Made by a program: the position numbers and the translations under genes. A stretch of 64,000 bases of DNA from Lysobacterales bacterium (GTDB lineage Bacteria > Pseudomonadota > Gammaproteobacteria > Xanthomonadales > Ahniellaceae). Every line of letters starts with the position of its first letter. The stretch's first letter is position 1. This document shows positions 16,339 through 24,277 of the stretch, in pieces. The notes under the pieces were generated by a model. That model did not search any database, had not been told where the DNA came from, and saw nothing but the letters and a program-made list of their open reading frames with translations. Location: assembly GCA_016703225.1 (NCBI GenBank), contig JADJCM010000002.1, positions 558,001-622,000 on the forward strand, written 5' to 3'.

Positions 16339-17502
16339 TCAAGCTGAATGCGTCGGTCGATGCGCTGGCCGATGTGTTGGTGAGCTTGAAGCGTCGGAGT
16401 CGGGGGTGGTCCAGTCGCTCGCAGTCCATTGGGTTGGGCCGGGGAGTTCCTGGTCGACGAAGTCGGGGTGTAGCAGCTGCACTTCCCAGACCACGTCGAC
16501 GCCGTGGCTGCTGCCGACGCCGAGCGGGGGCAGCAGGTTGGTGAAGATCGGCTCGAAGTCGACGTCGCCGTCGATGTGGTCTTGGAGCGGGCTGCCGGCC
16601 GGGACGTGGGGCAGGAACTGCTCGAAAAGCACCACGGCTTGCAGCGGGTGGGCAAAGCTTCTGGTCTTGGTTTCCTTGCCGGACTTCTCGCGGTATTGAC
16701 CTTTCTCGCGGTTGGCGGCGACCACGCGCAGGGTGCTGCGTTCGAGCGGCACGCGCGCTTCGCCTTCCACCAGATTGCGTGCCGCCACGCGCTCGCCGCG
16801 GCGCGGTGTTCCCACGCCGGAAGCGAGGCCGATGCGCATGTAGCGGCGCAATCGGGCGCGGATGGCGATCCACAGACCGACACCGAGGAACCCGCTGCCG
16901 GCCAGCGATTTCAGCATCGGCGATTCGGAGCCATCATCGCCGCTGTGGTCGTACCAGTAGATCTGCGACTCGGGCACGAACTGGTCGTGCATGCCGACTG
17001 CGGCGTTGCCAGTGCCGACGACGCCGGCGATCGCGAGCAGCAGTTTCGCGATCAGGCGGTCCTTCGGCGAGAGTGCGCGCAGGTTGGCGGCGAGCGAATA
17101 CTGGTCCGGCGGCTCGATCCATGCGGATGCCTGCGCGGTGTTTGCGAGTGGTCGGCGTTGCGGCAGTTCCAGCGCGGTTTCGAGCGTGGTGTCGAAGATC
17201 ACGCCGTCGTCGACACGCAGCCGGGCCAGCAGGCGGATGTCGATGTGCTGGCCTTGGAAGGCGTAGGCGTGTTCCGGAAACTGCGCGATCGGTACGCGCA
17301 GCCGCGTGGCGCTGATGCGCAGTGGTTGTTCCAGCAGCGTCTCGCCGCTGTCGACGCCGGAGGCGCGTTTGACATCGACCTGAATGCGCAGCGACAGCTC
17401 GGCGTCGTGTCCGATCAGATGCGGCGGGATGCCGTCGAGTTCGCAGCTGACCTGGTTGCCGCCGAGTCCGCGATCGATGCGCGCGCTGAAGCCGGTGTTC
17501 AT
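16339..17502 (-). CDS. membrane-anchored protein of unknown function with an arrestin-like N-terminal part
   Basis: A 387-residue protein I cannot name. Residues 1-125 look like an all-beta domain with the spacing of arrestin/Spo0M folds (GGNQVSCELDG, LSLRIQVDVKRAS, IPVA-like VPIAQFPEHAYAFQG, then HIDIRLLARLRVDD). Two hydrophobic segments follow, near residues 160-180 (IAKLLLAIAGVVGTG) and 205-222 (GSGFLGVGLWIAI). The C-terminal half is soluble, and the tail is low complexity, rich in Ser, Thr, Pro and His. The start ATG 17502 overlaps the folA stop (ATGA), so it is translated with folA. The arrestin assignment is a reading of pattern only, not a confirmed match. Confidence 0.65.
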   Translation of the reverse strand: MNTGFSARIDRGLGGNQVSCELDGIPPHLIGHDAELSLRIQVDVKRASGVDSGETLLEQPLRISATRLRVPIAQFPEHAYAFQGQHIDIRLLARLRVDDGVIFDTTLETALELPQRRPLANTAQASAWIEPPDQYSLAANLRALSPKDRLIAKLLLAIAGVVGTGNAAVGMHDQFVPESQIYWYDHSGDDGSESPMLKSLAGSGFLGVGLWIAIRARLRRYMRIGLASGVGTPRRGERVAARNLVEGEARVPLERSTLRVVAANREKGQYREKSGKETKTRSFAHPLQAVVLFEQFLPHVPAGSPLQDHIDGDVDFEPIFTNLLPPLGVGSSHGVDVVWEVQLLHPDFVDQELPGPTQWTASDWTTPDSDASSSPTHRPAHRPTHSA

Positions 17503-17993
17503 TGCGGATCACTCCGCCGATACTCGACGAACTCGAACGAGTACGGGTGACGCGCATCAGCGGCGTGCGTTTCGGCCCCCACCCGCAGCCAGCCATCGGC
17601 ATCGATCGGTGGAAACCAGGCATCGGCTTCGGTCAATGCGACATCGACGTGGGTGAGGTGCATGTACGCCGCCAGCGGCAAGGCCAGGGCATAAACCTCG
17701 CCACCGCCGATCACGAAAAGGCGTTGCTGGGCTTGCTCCCGTGCTTCTTGCAGCGTCGCGACCGCGATCATGTCCGCGTACGGCACCCTGCCGCTGCGCG
17801 TGAGCACCAGGTTCTTGCGCCCGGGCAGAGCACGGCCGATCGACTCGGCAGTCTTGCGGCCCATCAGGATGGTGTGGCCCATGGTCAGCGCCTTGAAGCG
17901 CCTGAGGTCGTCCGGCAGCGACCACGGCAAGCGGTTCTGGAAGCCGATGGCGCGGTTGCGGTCGAGCGCGGCAATGATCGAAATTTCGTTCAC
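17499..17993 (-). CDS. folA: dihydrofolate reductase
   Basis: A 164-residue enzyme reducing dihydrofolate to tetrahydrofolate with NADPH. Motifs in order: IAALDRNRAIGFQNRLPWSLPDDLRRFK (substrate loop with the catalytic Asp in PDD), MGRKTAESIGRALPGRKNLVLTR (NADPH binding), FVIGGGEVYALALP (GG motif) and the HVDVALTEADAWFP C-terminal strands. Length is normal for chromosomal enzymes (about 160). It lies 9 bases after mutY on the minus strand in a ftsY-mutY-folA cluster and overlaps the next gene by 4 bases. Confidence 0.96.
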   Translation of the reverse strand: MNEISIIAALDRNRAIGFQNRLPWSLPDDLRRFKALTMGHTILMGRKTAESIGRALPGRKNLVLTRSGRVPYADMIAVATLQEAREQAQQRLFVIGGGEVYALALPLAAYMHLTHVDVALTEADAWFPPIDADGWLRVGAETHAADARHPYSFEFVEYRRSDPQ

Positions 17994-18002
17994 GCGCGAA
18001 GC

Positions 18003-19076
18003 TTACGCGAGATGGCGGCGGCGATCAGCGGCCCCTGGCCGCAAAGCGAGCTCGAGCACGCGGCGTACTGCGGTCGGCAGTGCCAGATCTGCGAAAGCCT
18101 CGCGCGCGTGCCATTCGTAGGTGCTCTCGGCGACTGCCGGGGTGTTGCCGACCTGCAGCAGCAGCGGATGGATGTCGAGCTTGAAATGCGTGAACTGGTG
18201 TCGATAGGTCCGGACCCAAAGCGCCTCGCCGAGCGTGGTTCCGTGGCGCGTCGCGGCGAACAGGGCATCGTCGATCGAGGCGAACTCGGGCAGCCCGAGC
18301 AGGCCACCCCAGATCCCGTTCGGCGGGCGTCGCTCGAACAGCACGCGCTCGGCGCGGTCGAGCAGGACCAGCATCACCACCTCGCGCTCGGGAATGGCCC
18401 GACGCGGCTTCGGGGTCGGCAATGCGTGCACGCGGTCGCGCGCCAATGCCAGGCAATCGTCACGCAACGGGCAAGCCGGGCAGCTGGGGCGACGCGGCGT
18501 GCACACGGTTGCACCGAAGTCCATCAGTGCCTGGGTGTAGTCGGCCAGGCGCTGCTGCGGTAGACGCGATGTGGCCTCCGACCACAAGGCGCGCTCGACT
18601 GCGGGCAGGCCCGGGAAGCCCTCGATGCCAGCGTGGCGCGCAAGTACACGCTTGACGTTGCCATCGAGAATTGCGACGCGATCACCATGCGCCTGCGCCA
18701 GGATCGCCGCTGCAGTGCTGCGGCCGATGCCGGGCAGCGCCGTGAGTTGCTCCAGCGTGCGCGGCAGCTGGCCATCGTGATCCGCGACGCAGGTCTGGGC
18801 GGCGCACCGCAAATTGCGGGCGCGGCTGTAATAGCCGAGCCCGGACCAGCACGCGAGCACATCGTCCTGCTCCGAACGTGCGAGCGCTGCGATATCCGGG
18901 AAGCGCTGCACGAAACGTTCGAAGTAGGGCACTGCAGTGGCGACCCGGGTTTGCTGCAGCATCACCTCGCTGAGCCAGACGCGGTAGGGCGTGCGCGGAT
19001 GCTGCCAGGGCAAGTCGTGACGGCCGTGGCGATCGAACCAGTGCAGCAGCCGCGCCGCGAACGTGGGGCCCCTCAT
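18003..19076 (-). CDS. mutY: A/G-specific adenine DNA glycosylase
   Basis: A 357-residue base-excision repair enzyme that removes adenine opposite 8-oxoguanine. The helix-hairpin-helix with catalytic Asp is visible as LTALPGIGRSTAAAIL followed by AILDGNVKRVLAR. The EVMLQQTRV segment contains the conserved Glu. The iron-sulfur cluster ligands are CTPRRPSCPACPLRDDC (Cys-x6-Cys-x2-Cys-x5-Cys). The C-terminal third is the Nudix-like 8-oxoG recognition domain (LFERRPPNGIWGGLLGLPEF). The start ATG 19076 overlaps the ftsY stop by 4 bases, indicating translational coupling. Confidence 0.97.
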   Translation of the reverse strand: MRGPTFAARLLHWFDRHGRHDLPWQHPRTPYRVWLSEVMLQQTRVATAVPYFERFVQRFPDIAALARSEQDDVLACWSGLGYYSRARNLRCAAQTCVADHDGQLPRTLEQLTALPGIGRSTAAAILAQAHGDRVAILDGNVKRVLARHAGIEGFPGLPAVERALWSEATSRLPQQRLADYTQALMDFGATVCTPRRPSCPACPLRDDCLALARDRVHALPTPKPRRAIPEREVVMLVLLDRAERVLFERRPPNGIWGGLLGLPEFASIDDALFAATRHGTTLGEALWVRTYRHQFTHFKLDIHPLLLQVGNTPAVAESTYEWHAREAFADLALPTAVRRVLELALRPGAADRRRHLA

Positions 19077-20089
19077 GCGTGGCCGGCGGGTTCCGGCAGC
19101 AGTCCGTCGACGAACTCCTCGGCATCGAACACGCGCAGGTCGAGGATGCCCTCGCCGACACCGATGAAACGGATCGGCACGCCGATCTCGCGCGCCAGCG
19201 CGAACACCACGCCGCCCTTGGCGGTGCCGTCGAGCTTGGTCACCACGAGGCCGGTCAGCCCCACGCTCTGATGGAACTGCCGCGCCTGATTCAGCGCGTT
19301 CTGGCCCGTGTTGCCGTCGATCACCAGCAGGGTTTCGTGCGGTGCGGTAGCGTCGAGCTTGCCGATCACGCGCTTGACCTTGGACAGCTCATCCATCAGC
19401 CCGGCCTGGGTGTGCAGGCGACCGGCGGTATCGGCGATCAGCACATCGACCTGACGCGACTTCGCCGCAGCGAGCGCGTCGTAAATCACCGAAGCGGAGT
19501 CGGCGCCGCCGCCCTGGGCGATCACCGGAACCTGGTTGCGTTCGCCCCAGGTCTGCAATTGTTCGACCGCGGCGGCACGGAAGGTGTCGCCGGCGGCGAG
19601 CATCACTTCCAGCCCTTCGCGCTTCATCCACTTGGCGAGCTTGCCGATGGTGGTGGTCTTGCCGGCACCATTGACGCCGACCACCAGCAGCACGAACGGG
19701 CGCACGCCCTCCGCCAGTTCCAGCGGCTTTTCGACCGGGCGCAGCATCGCCACCAGTTGCCGGCGCAGTTGCGCGAACAGCGCGTTGGCGTCGGCGAATT
19801 CGCGCGCCTGCATGCGCCGGCGCAGGTCATCCAGCACCTCGGCTGTCGCCTTGACCCCGACATCGGCGCCGAGCAGCGTGGTCTCGAGCTGATCCAGCAG
19901 ATCCTCGTCGAGCTTGGGGTGCGACGACAACAGAGCGCTGACCTGGCGCCCGAGCAGGCTGCCGCGCAGGCGATCGCGCCAGGTGGGCGCGGATGCAATC
20001 GCCGCACCCTCCTGAGGAGGAGGCGCGGGAGTCGGCACGGCTTCTGCGGCCGGCGTGATGTCCGGCTTGCGTTTGAAGAATCGGAACAT
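19073..20089 (-). CDS. ftsY: signal recognition particle receptor FtsY
   Basis: A 338-residue SRP receptor GTPase that docks SRP-ribosome complexes at the inner membrane. ATG 20089 (MFRFFKRKPD) is chosen because it has GAGGAG upstream and the family's basic start; the frame remains open further upstream without homology. Residues 10-45 form a short acidic/proline-rich A region, which is much shorter than in E. coli. Then come the N domain and the G domain: GVNGAGKTTTIGKLA (P-loop), DTFRAAAVEQL, DTAGRLHTQ and TKLDGTAKGG. First gene of the minus-strand ftsY-mutY-folA operon. Confidence 0.96.
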   Translation of the reverse strand: MFRFFKRKPDITPAAEAVPTPAPPPQEGAAIASAPTWRDRLRGSLLGRQVSALLSSHPKLDEDLLDQLETTLLGADVGVKATAEVLDDLRRRMQAREFADANALFAQLRRQLVAMLRPVEKPLELAEGVRPFVLLVVGVNGAGKTTTIGKLAKWMKREGLEVMLAAGDTFRAAAVEQLQTWGERNQVPVIAQGGGADSASVIYDALAAAKSRQVDVLIADTAGRLHTQAGLMDELSKVKRVIGKLDATAPHETLLVIDGNTGQNALNQARQFHQSVGLTGLVVTKLDGTAKGGVVFALAREIGVPIRFIGVGEGILDLRVFDAEEFVDGLLPEPAGHA

Positions 20090-20189
20090 CGGAACTCCTC
20101 GAATGCGAAAAATGCTAGCAGGGACCGCGATGGCTTGATTCAGGCGCGGCAAGGGAGTGCAATCGGCGCCCACCCAATGGAGTGCGCCC

Positions 20190-20552
20190 ATGCGTCAAGT
20201 CCTTGTTCTGCTCGCGGCCCTGGTCGCGATGGCCGTCGGCCCGATCGTGCATGCGGGCAAGTACGACTCGGTGGTCAAGATCGTGAACGAGTCATTGTGG
20301 GACATCCATCACCTGTACCTGTCTTCGGTGGACGATGAGGAATGGGGCCCGGACCAACTGGGCGATGCGGTCATTGGCAGTGGCGAGACCTTCCAGCTGC
20401 GCGGCATTCCCTGCGACGACTACGATGTCCGCATCGTCGATGAGGACGGCGATTCCTGCGTCGTTGGTGGCGTCACCCTGTGCGGCGGCAAGGACTCGTG
20501 GGTCATCACCGACGAAGACCTGCTGACCTGCCAGGCCGTCACCGACGAATGA
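20190..20552 (+). CDS. small secreted acidic protein of unknown function
   Basis: A 120-residue protein with signal peptide MRQVLVLLAALVAMAVGPIVHA (cleavage after VHA, residue 22). The mature part is acidic and begins with KYDSVVKIVNESLWDIHHLYLSSVDDEEWGPD-like spacing, with GSGETFQLRGIPC and VVGGVTLCGGKDSW; three cysteines lie in the second half. Such proteins recur in Proteobacteria as secreted hypotheticals with an N-E-S...I-x-x-L-Y pattern; I know of no assigned function. The stop overlaps the rsmD start by 4 bases. It is divergent from ftsY. Confidence 0.75.
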   Translation: MRQVLVLLAALVAMAVGPIVHAGKYDSVVKIVNESLWDIHHLYLSSVDDEEWGPDQLGDAVIGSGETFQLRGIPCDDYDVRIVDEDGDSCVVGGVTLCGGKDSWVITDEDLLTCQAVTDE

Positions 20553-21115
20553 AGCGCGCACCGGGTCGCGTCCGCATCATCGCGGGGCGGCTGCGCGGTT
20601 CGCGCATCGACGTGCCCGACCGCCCCGGGCTGCGGCCAACACCGGATCGGGTGCGCGAAACACTGTTCAACTGGCTGGCGCCGGTGATCGAGGGCGCGCG
20701 AGTACTGGACTTGTTCGCCGGCACCGGCGCGCTTGGCATCGAAGCCTTGTCGCGCGGCGCCGCCGAAGTCGATTTCGTCGAGTCTGATCGCGCCTTGGCG
20801 GAAACCTTGCGCGCGACATTGGCGCGCCTGAAGCAGAGCGCGGAAGTGAAGCAACTGCCGGCCGAGACTTTTCTGCTCGGCCCACACGCGCCGTATTCGC
20901 TGGTTTTCCTCGATCCGCCGTTCGCGGCGGAGCTTTGGGTCGGCGTGGCCGAGCGCCTGGAGCAGCGCGGCCTGCTGGTCGATGGCGCGCGCGTCTATGT
21001 CGAGTCGCCGCGCCAGTTGACCCCGGCGCTGCCCGCGAATTGGCAGCTGTTGCGTGAGATGCAGGCGGGGGAGGTACGCGCGGCGCTCTATCGGCGTGTC
21101 GCGCCGGTCGGGTAA
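20549..21115 (+). CDS. rsmD: 16S rRNA (guanine(966)-N2)-methyltransferase
   Basis: A 188-residue SAM-dependent methyltransferase acting on G966 of 16S rRNA. The start MKRAPGRVRIIAGRLRGSRI is the family N-terminus. The SAM-binding motif is DLFAGTGALGIEALSRGA, and the catalytic motif IV is FLDPPF. The RPTPDRVRETLFNWL segment is an RsmD hallmark. It overlaps the upstream gene and stands 33 bases before coaD, the standard rsmD-coaD arrangement. Confidence 0.96.
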   Translation: MKRAPGRVRIIAGRLRGSRIDVPDRPGLRPTPDRVRETLFNWLAPVIEGARVLDLFAGTGALGIEALSRGAAEVDFVESDRALAETLRATLARLKQSAEVKQLPAETFLLGPHAPYSLVFLDPPFAAELWVGVAERLEQRGLLVDGARVYVESPRQLTPALPANWQLLREMQAGEVRAALYRRVAPVG

Positions 21116-21148
21116 GCTCGCGGCCGGTAAACCCGACCGAGCCACGCC

Positions 21149-21649
21149 GTGCCCACGTATTCGCCTCGTATCGCGGTATATCCCGGTACTTTCGACCCGA
21201 TGACCAACGGACACACCGACCTGGTGCTCCGTGCCGCGCCGCTGTTCGAAAAGCTCTACGTCGCCATTGCCGAGAGTCCGGGCAAGGGACCTGCCTTTCC
21301 ATTGGCCGAGCGCATCGATCTGGCGCAACAGGCGATCGGCCCGCTGGCCAATGTCGAGATCGTCGGATTCGACTCTTTGCTCGCCGAGTTCGTGGGCGTA
21401 ATCGGCGCCGGAGTGATCCTGCGCGGTTTGCGTGCGGTATCGGATTTCGAGTACGAGTTCCAGTTGGCGAGCATGAACCGCCATCTGATCCCGCGCGTCG
21501 AAACCCTGTTCCTGACGCCAGCCGAGCAGTACAGCTTCATTTCGTCGTCGCTGGTGCGCGAAATCGCACGGCTGGGCGGCGATATCTCGGGTTTCGTCCA
21601 TCCCGCGGTCCAGCAGGCCTTGAAGACCCGCTGGTGCGCCGCACAGTAG
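21149..21649 (+). CDS. coaD: phosphopantetheine adenylyltransferase
   Basis: A 166-residue enzyme of CoA synthesis making dephospho-CoA from 4'-phosphopantetheine and ATP. The nucleotidylyltransferase signature GTFDPMTNGHTDLV is near residues 13-26, and the C-terminal ISSSLVREIARLGGDI is the second nucleotide site. RGLRAVSDFEYEFQLASMNR is the central conserved stretch. The start is GTG 21149, preceded by no strong ribosome-binding site; length is typical (about 160). Confidence 0.96.
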   Translation: MPTYSPRIAVYPGTFDPMTNGHTDLVLRAAPLFEKLYVAIAESPGKGPAFPLAERIDLAQQAIGPLANVEIVGFDSLLAEFVGVIGAGVILRGLRAVSDFEYEFQLASMNRHLIPRVETLFLTPAEQYSFISSSLVREIARLGGDISGFVHPAVQQALKTRWCAAQ

Positions 21650-21673
21650 ATCCAGTCCATTCCGGGGAATTCC

Positions 21674-22171
21674 ATGACCAAGAACATCCGAATCGCTGCC
21701 GCATTGTTGCTTTCGCTGCTCGCTCTCACTGCGTGCAAGAAAGAAGAACAAGCCAAGCCTGCCGCTGCCGCCGTCGCGGTGACGATGCCGACCGACCCGA
21801 ACGACACCGCGGGCTGGAAGAACTACCTGGTCGGCATCGCCAAGCAGAACATGGAAGGCATTCGCCAGCGCCCATACATGTACTACGTGCCGGCGGGTGA
21901 TACGCCCGAGGTCATCGAGCAGGCAGACCGTCAGCAGTCCGACATCACCGATGTGATCGGCCGCGGCATCCTGCCCGGCAACATGATCGCTTTCGGTTCG
22001 CCGAATTCAACGCGCATGGCCGACATCATCATCGAAGCGTTCAAGGTATCGCGCCCGGCCTCGCTCAAGGACGTGCGCGTGCTGTTCATCGGCGCCGTGG
22101 CCGACGAGCAGCGCGTGCGTGATGCGGTGGCGCCGAGCGCCGCCGAGTTCGTGTTCGTCGAGGCGAAGTAG
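21674..22171 (+). CDS. lipoprotein of unknown function
   Basis: A 165-residue protein with a lipoprotein signal: hydrophobic IAAALLLSLLA followed by the lipobox LTAC (lipidated Cys at residue 21), then a Lys/Glu/Ala-rich linker. The mature domain (about residues 40-165) includes GWKNYLVGIAKQNMEGIRQRP and the alternating VRVLFIGAVADEQRV, but I recognise no family. A TTCCGGGG stretch and an AT-rich spacer precede the ATG at 21674. It is followed by an intergenic palindromic repeat. Confidence 0.75.
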   Translation: MTKNIRIAAALLLSLLALTACKKEEQAKPAAAAVAVTMPTDPNDTAGWKNYLVGIAKQNMEGIRQRPYMYYVPAGDTPEVIEQADRQQSDITDVIGRGILPGNMIAFGSPNSTRMADIIIEAFKVSRPASLKDVRVLFIGAVADEQRVRDAVAPSAAEFVFVEAK

Positions 22172-22189
22172 GTCGCAGTGCCGAACCTG

Positions 22190-22300
22190 CCCCTCTCCCG
22201 GAGGGAGAGGGGTTGGGGTGAGGGACGACGGAGCGCGGACGCCGCAGCCCGGCTGTCCCTCATCCGGCCCTTCGGGCCACCTTCTCCCGAGGGGAGAAGG
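22190..22300. repeat. intergenic multi-hairpin repeat element
   Basis: The element has three stem-loops: CCCCTCTCCC/GGGAGAGGGG (22190-22199, 22203-22212), GGCCC-TTC-GGGCC near 22266-22278, and CCTTCTCCC/GGGAGAAGG (22280-22288, 22292-22300). Inner arms GGGTGAGGGA and TCCCTCATCC also pair. Such paired CTCTCCC/GGGAGA elements with CATCCGGCCC in the middle are scattered through many Xanthomonadales and Pseudomonas genomes. It may act as a terminator for the lipoprotein gene; no transposase is nearby. Confidence 0.75.
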
Positions 22301-22321
22301 GAAAAGCCGCACCGATCGCGC

Positions 22322-22327
22322 GATAAT
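22322..22327 (+). promoter_or_regulatory. -10 box of the ferredoxin gene, probably leaderless
   Basis: GATAAT ends only 6 bases before the ATG at 22334. No ribosome-binding site lies between, so the transcript probably starts at or near the A of the ATG. The -35 region is poor. Confidence 0.4.
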
Positions 22328-22333
22328 GCCCCG

Positions 22334-22594
22334 ATGGCCCTGCTGATCAACGAACTCTGCGTCAACTGCGACGTCTGCGAACCGGTTTGCCCGAACCGGG
22401 CGATCACGGCCGGGAAGTTCATCTACGAGATCGACCCGACGCTGTGCACCGAGTGCGTTGGCCATTTCGACGAACCGCAGTGCGTTGCGGTGTGTCCGGT
22501 CGAGTGCATCGAGCCGGATGCGATGGTGCCGGAGACGCGCGATCAACTGCTGGCCAAGTATGCATTGCTGATGCGGCAGGAGATCAAGGCATGA
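22334..22594 (+). CDS. YfhL-like 2[4Fe-4S] ferredoxin
   Basis: An 86-residue ferredoxin. The first cluster motif is CVNCDVCEPVCP; the second begins CTECVGHFDEPQC and ends CVAVCPVECI, with the longer loop between the second and third cysteines that characterises the YfhL/Allochromatium-type ferredoxins. Length 86 is exactly the family norm. ATG 22334 starts MALLINELC; the frame is open upstream through the repeat element but without homology. Its redox partner is unknown. The last codons overlap the ggt start. Confidence 0.93.
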   Translation: MALLINELCVNCDVCEPVCPNRAITAGKFIYEIDPTLCTECVGHFDEPQCVAVCPVECIEPDAMVPETRDQLLAKYALLMRQEIKA

Positions 22595-24267
22595 GGATTC
22601 TTCGATGGGCGTGGCTGGCGGCCCTGTGCGTGGGCGCGAGCGTCGGCGCGGAGACCCCTGCAGCGCCCGGCAAGGCGGCCATCGCCAGTGCCCATCACCT
22701 GGCGACGGATGCCGGTTTCGAGGTGCTGGCCGCAGGCGGCAATGCTTTCGATGCCGCAGTCGCGGTGACCGCCGCGCTGGCCGTGGTCGAGTCTTCGTCG
22801 AGCGGCATCGGCGGCGGCGGCTTCTGGTTGCTGCACCGAGCCAGCGACGGCAAGCAGGTGATGATCGATGGCCGTGAGACGGCGCCGCTTGCGGTCGATG
22901 CCAAGGCTTATCTCGACGGTAACGGCTTGCTCGATCGCGACAAGAGCGTGAATGGCGCACTTGCCGGCGGCATTCCCGGGGAGCCTGCAGCGATGGTGCA
23001 CCTGGCCGAGCACTACGGACGCCTGCCACTGAAGCGGTCGCTGGCGCCGGCAATCCGCATCGCGCGCCAGGGCTTCCCGCTTGAGGAGCGGCTGCGCGGC
23101 ATGCTGGCGATGCGCAAGGAGGTGATGCTGCGTTACCCGACATCGCGCGCGGTGTTTTTCCCGAACGGAGAATTGCCAGCGCTCGGCACGATCATTCGTC
23201 AGCCGGATCTGGCGCAGACACTGGAACGCATCGCCGATCGCGGTTTCGCTGGCTTCTACCAGGGCCGACTGGCGCGACGTCTGGTCGACGGCGTACGTGC
23301 CCAGGGCGGCAACTGGACGCTCGCCGATCTTGCCAGCTACAAGGTGGTAGAGCGCGAGCCGCTGCGCTTCCGTTATCGCGACTGGAACATCATCAGCGCG
23401 TCGCCGCCGTCTTCGGGTGGCGTGTTGTTGGCGACGATCCTGAACATCCTCGAAGGCTACGATCTTGGCTCGATGCCACGGGTCGATCGCATCCACCTCA
23501 CGGTCGAGGCGATGCGGCGCGCCTATCGCGACCGCAGCTACATCCTCGGCGATCCCGACTTCGTGCCGATGCCGATCCGCCTGCTGACCAGCAAGGACTA
23601 CGCGGCCGGGCTGCGCAGCTCGATTCGCCTGGACCGCGCCACGCCATCAAGCTCGTTGCCGGAGGGGCGCGTGGTCGATGGCGGCACCGACACCACGCAT
23701 TTCTCGATCATCGATGCCGAGGGCAATCTGGCCGCGGTCACCGCCAGCGTCAACCTGCCGATGGGCTCAGGCTTCATCATCCCCGGCACCGGCGTGCTGT
23801 TGAACAACGAGATGGACGACTTCGCGCTCGCCGCCAGCCAGGCCAATGCCTATGGCCTGGTCGGTACCGACGCGAACGCGCCCCGGCCCGGCAAGCGCAT
23901 GCTCTCGACGATGTCGCCGACGATCGCGTTCGGGCCGCAGACGACGGCGGTGATCGGCACGCCCGGTGGTTCGCGCATCGCGACCATGGTCCTGATCGGT
24001 CTGCTCGAAGTGTTCGAAGGCAAGACTGCGACCGAGGTCGTGGCCGCGCCGCGCTTCCATCACCAGTACCTGCCCGATGCGATCTCCGCCGAGGCGGGTG
24101 CACTGAGCCAGGACGAAGCTGCCAGCCTGCGCGCGCGCGGCCATGTGCTCAGCGATGGCGAGCGTCCCTGGGGCAACATGCACCTGGTGGTGTGGGACCG
24201 CAAGGCGAACACGCTCTCGGGTGGCGCCGATCCGCGTGGCGGCGTCGGCTCCACGGGCGTGCATTGA
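22591..24267 (+). CDS. ggt: gamma-glutamyltranspeptidase precursor
   Basis: A 558-residue periplasmic Ntn-hydrolase that cleaves the gamma-glutamyl bond of glutathione. Signal peptide MRILRWAWLAALCVGASVGA (about 20 residues). The large subunit carries GGNAFDAAVAVTAALAVVE and the SSGIGGGGFWLL and DGRETAP motifs. Autocleavage precedes Thr368 in GTD|TTHFSIID, giving the small subunit whose N-terminal Thr is the nucleophile. Also present are SPPSSGGVLL, LLNNEMDDF, KRMLSTMSPTI and GTPGGSRI. The ATG at 22591 overlaps the ferredoxin stop. Confidence 0.95.
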   Translation: MRILRWAWLAALCVGASVGAETPAAPGKAAIASAHHLATDAGFEVLAAGGNAFDAAVAVTAALAVVESSSSGIGGGGFWLLHRASDGKQVMIDGRETAPLAVDAKAYLDGNGLLDRDKSVNGALAGGIPGEPAAMVHLAEHYGRLPLKRSLAPAIRIARQGFPLEERLRGMLAMRKEVMLRYPTSRAVFFPNGELPALGTIIRQPDLAQTLERIADRGFAGFYQGRLARRLVDGVRAQGGNWTLADLASYKVVEREPLRFRYRDWNIISASPPSSGGVLLATILNILEGYDLGSMPRVDRIHLTVEAMRRAYRDRSYILGDPDFVPMPIRLLTSKDYAAGLRSSIRLDRATPSSSLPEGRVVDGGTDTTHFSIIDAEGNLAAVTASVNLPMGSGFIIPGTGVLLNNEMDDFALAASQANAYGLVGTDANAPRPGKRMLSTMSPTIAFGPQTTAVIGTPGGSRIATMVLIGLLEVFEGKTATEVVAAPRFHHQYLPDAISAEAGALSQDEAASLRARGHVLSDGERPWGNMHLVVWDRKANTLSGGADPRGGVGSTGVH

Positions 24268-24277
24268 GGCGGCCGCG

